Source of the DNA: Odontocerum albicorne
Lineage: Eukaryota > Arthropoda > Insecta > Trichoptera > Odontoceridae
Direction of reading: 5' to 3'
Assembly: GCA_949825065.1 (NCBI GenBank)
Contig: OX463847.1
Span: 33,631,164-33,695,163 of the forward strand
Length of the DNA: 64,000 nucleotides
Position numbers and translations under genes: made by a program. A model generated the notes under the pieces. That model was not told the origin of the DNA. It saw nothing but the letters and a program-made list of their open reading frames with translations, and searched no databases. This document shows positions 56,262 to 64,000 of this stretch, in pieces (positions within the stretch are counted from its first letter, which is position 1; each line of letters starts with the position of its first letter).

Positions 56262-56550
56262 TTATTAAACAAAGTAAATTATTGTACAAACATTTGTCAA
56301 GGCTATATACAAATTTATTACTTAACTAATCTTAATTATATGTCATAATTTATGAACTTACTTAATCTTATTTTCCTACATATCATTTTATTTTATTTAT
56401 TCAATCTTAATATATGAGATCTTAGAAATAGTTAACACCTACATACTACTTATAACTAGATAACAATTCTTACACTAATTATTTAGCAAAAACAAGTCCA
56501 CTCGTTCAGGCTACTTGTATTCCATCACATACCCTCTGCACATGGCAGTA
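56262..56550 (-). repeat. Dispersed repeat family D, copy 2
   Basis: Inverse of 8120-8425: T-rich end at left, acacctacatactacttata, and actcgttcaggctacttgta at right. Likely the 3' UTR of a LINE. Confidence 0.6.
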
Positions 56551-56957
56551 TATACTTTCAAATCTGTTTTACATCTTTAATATCTTAAATTGCCTTTTTT
56601 CAAAATTAAAATCACCTTGTACGAGTATATAAACGGATTCATTAATTTGTAATGGAACCTTTCCAAGCAAACTTTGCTGCGCGCTTTTTAACACAGGATT
56701 AACTAAGATAACCTATACACGGAGACAGGTAGAGCTATTTTATTTAAAGAGCTTGGGACTGTTCTGGATGTGATCGGAAGACTTCGCAAGAGATCAAGAT
56801 GAGGAGTGAGGTCTGCGCTGTCAGGGCTGCAACCCTAGCCCGTAAGAAGAGGAAGATGACAATGATGAACCTCTACATTTATTTATTTTTCTATCACCAT
56901 TAATTGACTAAATATCACTAAGGGTGTTTATGTTATAATATTAATAAAGGAATAATA

Positions 56958-57035
56958 AATAATAACAACAATAATAATAATAAATATGTGTATTAATAAT
57001 AATAATAATAATAGTGATATTAATAATAATAAGAA
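56958..57035. repeat. (AAT)n microsatellite
   Basis: Interrupted aat/aac trinucleotide run next to the LINE tail that follows, and probably seeded by it. Confidence 0.9.
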
Positions 57036-57616
57036 TAATTTATTTATTTATTTTTTCAAAACAGGCTTAGCCCAATTACTTTGAAAATACAAGACATTAA
57101 AAAAGAAGAAAAAATACATAGAGGAAAAATAAAATAAGTTAAAAAATTATATAAAATAAAAAATAATGCATATGCATACAAACGAGTATATACACAAACA
57201 TTTTATACACATATATTCACAATCATTTAGGTATGTCGATGGGTGCTTTCTAACGCGCTCAATCTAAGAAAAAAAATTACTTTTGCTTTTGGTAATGTGA
57301 TATGAAATATGTCAATATCCGAAGCAGTCCCGTTCAGAAGAGTTAAGGCCCTTCCAACAGGCATAGCGGCTGGAAGACCCGTTCTTGCGTATGTTATTGA
57401 GAACAGTTCTTGCCGGCGCAGTCTAGTGTAATTGTTAGGAACATTTAACGCTAATCTTTGTAGTAATGCTGGACAGCTCACAACTCCTCGAACGAGTTGG
57501 ACAACGTATACCAGGAGACGCAGATCTCTTCTTACGCTCAAGGAGTTATACCCGAGCATGCCCAGCAGGAACTGAGTAGGATAAAGATAATAATAAACAA
57601 TAATAACAACGACCAC
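57036..57616 (-). mobile_element. Non-LTR retrotransposon C-terminal fragment with 3' UTR
   Basis: Minus-strand frame: LGYNSLSVRRDLRLLVYVVQ, LVRGVVSCPALLQRLALNVP, RTGLPAAMPVGRALTLLNG and a stop near 57230. This wording is typical of the last ~100 residues of Jockey-group polyproteins in insects. A 200-bp UTR follows, ending in aaataaataaatt and (att)n. The body is well preserved, but the 5' part is truncated where it meets the microsatellite at 57.6 kb. Confidence 0.85.
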
Positions 57617-57710
57617 AAAACTAATACAAATAATAAAAATAATAATAATAGTAAGAATAATAATAAAAATAGTAATGTTATTATTCGTAATAATAAGAAT
57701 AATAATATCA
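57590..57710. repeat. Compound (AAT/AAC)n microsatellite
   Basis: Trinucleotide-rich tract; asparagine-rich frames through it are artefacts. Confidence 0.9.
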
Positions 57711-57840
57711 GCAACAGGAGGTTGCGAACCCAGATTTTTTTAAATAGGATTCCAGTCTGGTTAACACTTAGGGCCTATCAAAAAAACATATTTCTGGTTG
57801 GTTGGAAGAGATTGCCACATGGCAACAAACTCGCCAATTA
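57711..57840 (+). mobile_element. SINE-A 3' part embedded in microsatellite
   Basis: aggaggttgcgaacccagat, body, and ggttggaagagattgccaca, then a poly-A run. Well conserved, with the head lost. Confidence 0.8.
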
Positions 57841-58200
57841 AAAAAAAAAACAGCAATAATAATTATAATAATAATAATAATTATAATAAATATGATAATA
57901 ATTATAATAGGAATAATAGCAAGAATAATAATAACAATAATAATAATAATGATAGTTATAATAATAACAACAACAACGACCATAAAACTTATAAGAATAA
58001 TACGAAGAAGAATAATAATACTGAGAATAATAATAGTAAAGTTATTATTAATAAAATAAAAAGGTGATAATAACAACACTAATAATTAAAACTAACATAA
58101 TAATAATTATGATACAAACAATAGTTAGAATAATAATAGTAATGATAGTATTAATATTAACAAGAATAATAATAATAATTATTATTATTTTTAATTTAAT
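57841..58200. repeat. Long compound (AAT/AAC/GAA)n tract
   Basis: About 360 bp of degenerate trinucleotide repeats. Long open frames on both strands come from the repeat. Confidence 0.9.
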
Positions 58201-58970
58201 TTTATTGTATAAATATGTTTGTAATAAAGTTTGATTAAAATAAAAAAAAAACATTTTAATGAAAGATGTCAAACAAAGTATTATAAATAAACATTTTAGA
58301 AGTAACAATACGATAAAAATAATAACACCAGTATTTTTATACAAAAATAAAAAAAGGTTTTTTTTTTAATTGTGAAAAAAATGAGTACCTGAAATTGTAA
58401 GCCCAGGGAACTAAATGTATTTAAGACGCTTCATGGTAATACGTTGATAGAAAGAAAAACCCTTCATTTTTACTGATATTATACACATATTACGTAATGT
58501 TCCAGAAAATAGAAGCCGAGGCAGATCGCCGAGACACAGGAATGACCAATTGAGGGACCTGAAGATGGTGATATTTTGTTTGTGGCCTTGCAAAAGGCAG
58601 AAAATCGTCAGACGAAGAACAATTCGGTCCCCAGAATCGGAATTAAGGTCGCAAACGTCGCGACCATCAACCATAAAGACACGATTAAAGCTAGCTTGAC
58701 ATTATACTTTATTCCATAAAATTTATATGGTTGACAGCTTCAATTATATTGGTTGACTATTTTAAAAATGAAGGACACTTTTTTATGTCAGCTGTGGATA
58801 AAATAAACATATAATTATAATAATTATTAGCGCGATCTACACACAATACGAGTATGTATATACTCGTACAACTAACGTCCAAAAGTGTATGTTCTAAACA
58901 ATTTACAGCATGTATTGATAGCTGGTAATCTTACTGTTATAAGTGGACATTTTTACCCTTAAACTATATT
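58201..58970. other. No gene recognised
   Basis: An 87-codon minus-strand frame (58411-58674) in a less AT-rich patch shows no known domain. Two octamers at 58847 and 58861 lie only six bases apart, in opposite orientation. Confidence 0.35.
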
Positions 58971-58972
58971 AA

Positions 58973-59130
58973 CTAGAGCCGACAGGAGACATGGTGTTTC
59001 GTTGTATTGTGGAATGTTAAAAATTGAATATCGCGCAGTCAACAAGTTCCTTTCAAAAGAAGGGAAAATCCCACTAGAAATTAAGCAATATTTGAATGCG
59101 GTCTACGAAATACTCGTAACTTCTTTGTAC
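58973..59130 (+). mobile_element. Mariner transposase N-terminal fragment
   Basis: Begins with the same end as the 4.66 kb remnant (aactagagccgacaggagac). It then encodes KIEYRAVNKFLSKEGKIPLE and IKQYLNAVYE, a clear match to the DNA-binding start of mariner transposases (KIEYRAVIKFLTKEG-type). Right after it comes TACTCGTA at 59111, and homology fades by 59130. No DDD catalytic domain. Confidence 0.8.
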
Positions 59131-60035
59131 GCAAATGTACAAAAAATCTAACAACACATAATACGAGTAGTTAACATATTTAACGCTCTTTCGTAATGTG
59201 ATTTCATCTCAAGAACGCTTTTTATTTTATTTTACAAAGGCAGTTCATTTACTTTACAAATAAACATAAGACTGTATCTCTTGGTTGTATTCCCTTGTAT
59301 GAAAAATATTCCATGGTCACCATTACGAAACGACATTAAGTTCAAAAAGAAAATAGTTTCGAAAGTATTATTTTTTTTGTTTATTTCTAATATTAATGAG
59401 CATAGTTCAATTCAGTATACTATATATGTACGTGAATATTAAAGCCAGTAAATTGTTGAATTTATTGTTTAATTCCATTTAAAAATGTTCTAATCCACTA
59501 AGCCACAATGACTTGAATCGGTTTTGCAAATATCGATAAAAAAATTGTCATACCCAAATTCATTCGATTCAAAGTAGCGAGTTGTATAATAACAACAGTG
59601 ATTTTAAACATTTGTTTACCTAAATGATTTTACGCTATCACAATTTGAATTTTGCTTAAATCAACAATTATGTCTGAAAAAAAACGTGTTTTTAAACCAA
59701 CTTAATGTCTGCGAGCTCATGTTCCAAGAACAGCGTAATATGGGAGCTATTATAACATTGTTCGATGTGGAATTCTGTAATACTCTGTATCCTTTGTCAA
59801 AACTAATTTCAAAATCACAATTTTGATCATTTGCAAAGGAATACCACAAATAGAAGGGGTGTTGCAACCCCCTTCTGAATTCCAATTAAATTACAACAAT
59901 TCATCACAAGTGTCAACAAGATCCATTAAGATCCATTCTCACGTAAGATGTTAATTTCATAAATTCCTGATGTAGATAATGTGAATATACATAATATTAG
60001 GTTCAGATGGCAGGGGCGGAGGAAGAATAGATATT
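59131..60035. other. No gene recognised
   Basis: AT-rich. A 74-codon minus-strand open frame at 59661-59885 has no known domain. Octamer at 59162. Confidence 0.4.
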
Positions 60036-60350
60036 AGTTTATTTGTTTACTGCTTTATACAACATATTCCAACCAATCAAACGACAGTAAAGAAAATAAA
60101 TTACATGGTAGCAAAAATATTCAAATTATTATTAATAGATACAACATTAATAAATAATATTAAAAACATCAAAAGTTAGATGCCATCAATCGATGGAAGA
60201 AGGAAGGAAAGGGAGAAACCAGTCTGAAATGAAACCCGTAACATTACTGACTTGAAAGTTTTTTCAATCGCTTTTTGTGTCATGCCGATGACGGAGGGAG
60301 TCTAAAATTAGTTCTTAAATTGTTCTAGAGTCTAACTGAATGATGTAAAC
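60036..60350 (-). mobile_element. Family L LINE 3' end (copy 4), diverged
   Basis: Minus strand: shortened tail (catattccaaccaatcaaac), UTR (aaataaattacatggtagca; tgccatcaatcgatggaag) and a coding remnant (gagtctaactgaatgatgt) colinear with 27.6-28.0 kb. Older than the other copies. Confidence 0.65.
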
Positions 60351-60374
60351 ATATACATAGTCGTATATTATAGA

Positions 60375-60780
60375 CTCAAGATATTGAATCCCTATCATCA
60401 TGCCGTCACCTTGTTAGGATCGACATGGAAGAGGGCGTGCTAGACTCTCCTATCAAAACACACATCTTCCGCATCTTGTATATCCATTCACCTTCTCATA
60501 AAACTATTAATTTTAAATATTTCCTTCTTAATCAATATAATTCACTTGATCATTGGCACTGTATACTTATTTTGGAAGTCTTTCTTTCTTCATTCTACGT
60601 GCCCAAACCATCTTAGACTGCTCTTCTTGAAATTAATGATTACATCAGTTCCACCCATACTTCCCTTGATATTCCTCTACCACACTTATCTCTTTCTTTT
60701 CAATGGTTCATCGCAAATTATTTTTCTTGCTTCGATAAATACTCTTCAAGATCAAGTTTTCTCTTTCACCTATGATTTAA
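60375..60780 (-). mobile_element. Family R LINE fragment (copy 13)
   Basis: 3' block at left (ccctatcatcatgccgtcac), then cacatcttccgcatcttgta and the LR-F-H segment (acgtgcccaaaccatcttag). Frame broken. Confidence 0.65.
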
Positions 60781-60829
60781 TTTCTTTAATCTACAAGGAA
60801 TAGAATTAACATTGAATAAAAAAGTAAAA

Positions 60830-61200
60830 TATGACAGTTCTAGAACCTTGATATTTGGAAAGGAAGTATGAGCATTGAAGATGAGTGATAAGAGATGAAT
60901 AAATGTGAGGGTAATAAAATCTATTGCGTTAAAAAGAGGTGTTACAACGTATGACAAAAAAAGACATCATCTTATGAAAAATAACTGTTTGTCAGGGACG
61001 TGTTCTGTGTAGAATTAAGAAAGGAATCTTAAGAATGTATTGGCACATTGAGAGAACATTGTGCGAAATGAAGATCATGTATGATGAGATGTATATATAT
61101 ACAGGAGGTTAAGACTCTATGTGTTGTAATAGAGAGCCGTGAAATTCCGTTCTCTCAGTCTACCCCATAGCGTTATGATATATACATATATGTATGTATA
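60830..61200 (+). mobile_element. Family R LINE fragment (copy 14)
   Basis: Plus strand: ttaagaatgtattggcacat (the LR-W-H segment), atgatgagatgtatatatat, the 3' block ctcagtctaccccatagc and a tatgtatgtata tail. Together with copy 13 it forms a second pair with 3' ends facing outward. Confidence 0.6.
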
Positions 61201-61410
61201 CTTTTAGGAGATTTACATTTAATAATTCACTTTCTACAAATTGAAAAAAGACCATTTCCATATATTTGGAAAGTTCGCGCTTTGCTTTTCGGAACTTGGG
61301 TATGAATCGTAAATTTAACCGTAATTAACGGTTAAATTTACAATTCATAAATGCCAATAAACCATTTTCTATTAAAATGTAAGGAATGTTATAAAAAAAT
61401 ATTTATTTAT

Positions 61411-61535
61411 TTCACACTTTCATGCAAGTATTTATCTGACGGATTTATAACTGTAAAGCTTTTTTTTCAACCAACCAGCTTTTGTTTCATAATTACTATT
61501 AGTATCTGTGACTGTGTTTCAATATAGTGCATGAA
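61411..61535 (-). repeat. Dispersed repeat family E, copy 2
   Basis: Matches 42495-42610 (cactttcatgcaa; ttgtttcataa; tgtgactgtgtttcaat). The frame of copy 1 is broken here. Confidence 0.5.
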
Positions 61536-61784
61536 AACTATATTTTATATTTTTAGACATGTTTTTTATATATATTTTTAAACATGTAACTTATATACGA
61601 TATATTTTTAAACATGTTATATATATATTTTTTTAATAAGGTAACTAGTCATGTATTCACTTTTAAAACTTTGTGGTAAAATAGGAGTATGGTAAAACGT
61701 GTGTTTCATGGTTTATTCCGTATTAAATATATTTTTCAAACAAACTCATAATACGTTTTCTCAAAAAACTTAAATAAAAAAACT

Positions 61785-64000
61785 TAAACGTCAATGCGTT
61801 TCTACTACACATGTGTCTTGATTCATTGTAACTCAAAAGTAACAACAAAATTAACGTAACACGTGGAAACACGTAGAACAAATAATAATTTTGTGGTGAT
61901 TTTGTACATACAATCCAAAACCTGGTCGTCAATGCCAGTTTTTCGAGTGAAAAGTGTGAAGTTTCCGCCTATTACTAATAAATGTTCTTATACACGTTTA
62001 TGAGGTTTTGACGTTTTATATCACAGTTAACGCCAATACGTTTCAACAACACTTTGGTCTTGATTCATTATAATTCAACATTTTTTGTAAGAAAAATTGG
62101 TATTTTGTATGTTAAAATTATTTTAATGTTATTGTCACAAAATATTGAAATTTTGCAAAATTAGAAGTTTCCGCAAAATTAGAAGTTTCTTGGTAATAAC
62201 CAAGAAATATTCTCAAACATGTTTAGGAGGTTTCGACGGTTTACATCAGAATTATTGTCAATCCATTTCTACTACACTTTTGTGTTAATTGATTATAATT
62301 CTAGCAATTTTGTAAGAAAAATAAGTGTTTTGTAAGTCAAAAGTATCAAAATTAATTTATTCTTGAAAATATTCACACTAAAAATACACGCTTAAGACGA
62401 AAAACATGGAAACACGTAGAACAAATAATAATTTTGTGGTGATTTTGTACATACAATCCAAAACCTGGTCGTCAATGCCAGTTTTTCGAGTGAAAACTGT
62501 TCAGTTTCCGCCTATTACTAACAAATGTTCTCATACACGTTTATGAGGTTTTGACGTTTTATATCACAGTTAACGCCAATAAGTTTCTTCTACACTTTGG
62601 TCGTGATTCATTATAATTCAACAATTTTTGTACGAAAAATTGGTGTTTTGTATGTTAAGATTATTTTATTGTTGAAAATATTGACACAAAATATTGAAAT
62701 TTAGCAAAATTAGGCATTTGGGACGAAAAACGTGGAAACGTGTAGAATAAATAATAATTCAGTGGTTATTTTATACATATTTTTGAGAGCTGGGTCGTCA
62801 ATGCCCGTTTTTCGAGTGAAAAGTGTTAAGTTTCAGCCTATTACTAACAAATGTTCTCATACACGTTTAGGAGGTTTCGACGGTTTATATAATAATTTAC
62901 GTCAATGTATTTCTACTACACTTATGTGTTGATCCATTATAATTCTAGCAATTTCGTACTAAAAATTGGTGTTTTGTAAGTCAAAAGTATCAAAATTAAT
63001 TTATTCTTGAAAATATTCAGACAAAAAATAATGAAATTCAGCAAAATACACGTTTAAGACGAAAAATATGGAAACACCTAGAACAAATAATAATTCTCTG
63101 GGGATTTTATACATACTATCCAAAACGACAATGCCAGTTTTTCGAGTGAAAAGTGTGAAGTTTCCGCCAATTACTAACAAATATTCTCATACATGTTTAC
63201 GAGGTTTCGACGGTTTATATCAGAATTTACGTCAATGCATTTCGACTACAATTTTATGTCGATTCATTATAATTCAAGCAATTTTGTACGAAAAATTGGT
63301 GTTTTGTAAGTCAAAAGTATCAAAATTAATTTATTCCTCAAATTATTCACAAAAAAAATATTGAAATTCAGCAAAATACACGTTCAAGACAAAAAACATG
63401 GAAACACGTAGAACAAATAATGATTCTGTGCTGATTTTGTACATACTATCCAAAGTCTGGTCGTCAATGCCAGTTTTTCCAGTAAAAAGTGTGAAGTTTC
63501 CGCCTATATCCAAAAAATGATCTCATTCATGTTTAGGAGGTTTCGACGGTTTATATCAGAATTTACGTCAGTGCATTTCTACTACACTTTTGTGTTGATT
63601 CATTATGATTCTAGCAATTTTGTACGAAAAATTGGTGTTTTGTAAACAAAAGAATTAAAATTAATTTATTCTTGAAAATATTAATACAAAAAATATTGAA
63701 ATTCAGCAAAATACACGTTTGGGACGAAAAACATGGAAACACGTAGAACAAATAATAATTATGTGGTGATTTTCTAAATACTATCCAAAACGTGGTCGTC
63801 AATGCCAGTTTTTCGAGTGAAAAGTGTGAAGTTTCCGCCTATTACTAACAAATGTTCTCATACACGTTTATGAGGTTGTGACGTTTTATATCACAGTTAA
63901 CGCCAATACGTTTCTACTACACTTTGGTCTTGATTCATTATAATTCAAAAAAAATCTACGAAAAATTGGTATTTTGTATAATATGTTAAAATTATTTTAT
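61785..64000. repeat. Satellite array, ~330-bp unit, two subfamilies, runs off the window
   Basis: Units start near 61864, 62408, 62733, 63070, 63399 and 63735 with ggaaacacgtagaacaaat, plus a partial unit at about 62165-62400 and a lead-in from 61785. The first halves are alike (ccagtttttcgagtgaaaag). The second halves fall into type A (tatgaggttttgacgtttta) and type B (aggaggtttcgacggtttat), in the order A, B-partial, A, B, B, B, A. No coding frame is conserved. The array is not closed at 64000. Confidence 0.95.

Noticed and set aside
57497..58344. Asparagine- and isoleucine-rich open frames on both strands
   Set aside because: They follow the AAT/AAC microsatellites and overlap on opposite strands.

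Overview
The window is eukaryotic, AT-rich (roughly two thirds A+T) and almost entirely non-coding. Repeat types point to an arthropod, most likely an insect: tRNA-derived SINEs, Jockey/CR1-like and RTE-like non-LTR elements, Tc1/mariner, hAT and TTAA-target DNA transposons. Lepidoptera is my best guess but is not proven. I find no intact host protein-coding gene, rRNA or functional tRNA, and nothing bacterial. The window looks like an intergenic region or a very long intron. The only host-like coding signal is a possible decayed exon at about 1.76-1.90 kb.

Layout. 0-9 kb: a hammerhead-ribozyme-like repeat, the candidate exon, a mariner remnant carrying a possible solo LTR, a 251-bp hairpin MITE and RTE-like fragments. 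9-20 kb: SINE heads, three tandem arrays (44, 48 and 36 bp units), a TTAA-flanked MITE inside an older LINE fragment, and a four-unit 220-bp array. 20-30 kb: two LINE 3' ends, a full SINE, a decayed Tc1-like transposase, an RTE-type insertion with a 14-bp target-site duplication, and a longer LINE copy. 30-48 kb: dense old SINE and LINE fragments, a (TA)n tract, a nested SINE-in-SINE insertion, and 39-bp and 61-bp arrays. 48-53 kb: a 220-bp-armed inverted repeat, a hAT-type element with perfect 8-bp duplications, a direct repeat around a SINE, and a LINE fragment with YADD reverse transcriptase motif. 53-61 kb: a hAT-like MITE, another LINE tail, long AAT/AAC microsatellites and a second mariner N-terminal fragment. 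61.8-64 kb: a satellite of about 330-bp units in two subfamilies, running off the end.

Most interesting points. (1) The octamer TACGAGTA/TACTCGTA occurs 24 times by hand count, about ten times my composition estimate. In several comparisons of repeat copies it is a 6-bp insertion at a TA. This is the footprint expected when a Minos-type Tc1 element excises, so the window appears to record heavy past cut-and-paste activity. (2) The abundant SINE shares its 3' tail with a LINE in the same window, suggesting a SINE/LINE mobilisation pair. (3) Two dispersed repeats carry a hammerhead-like fold. (4) Several nested insertions give a relative chronology. All counts and alignments were made by eye.
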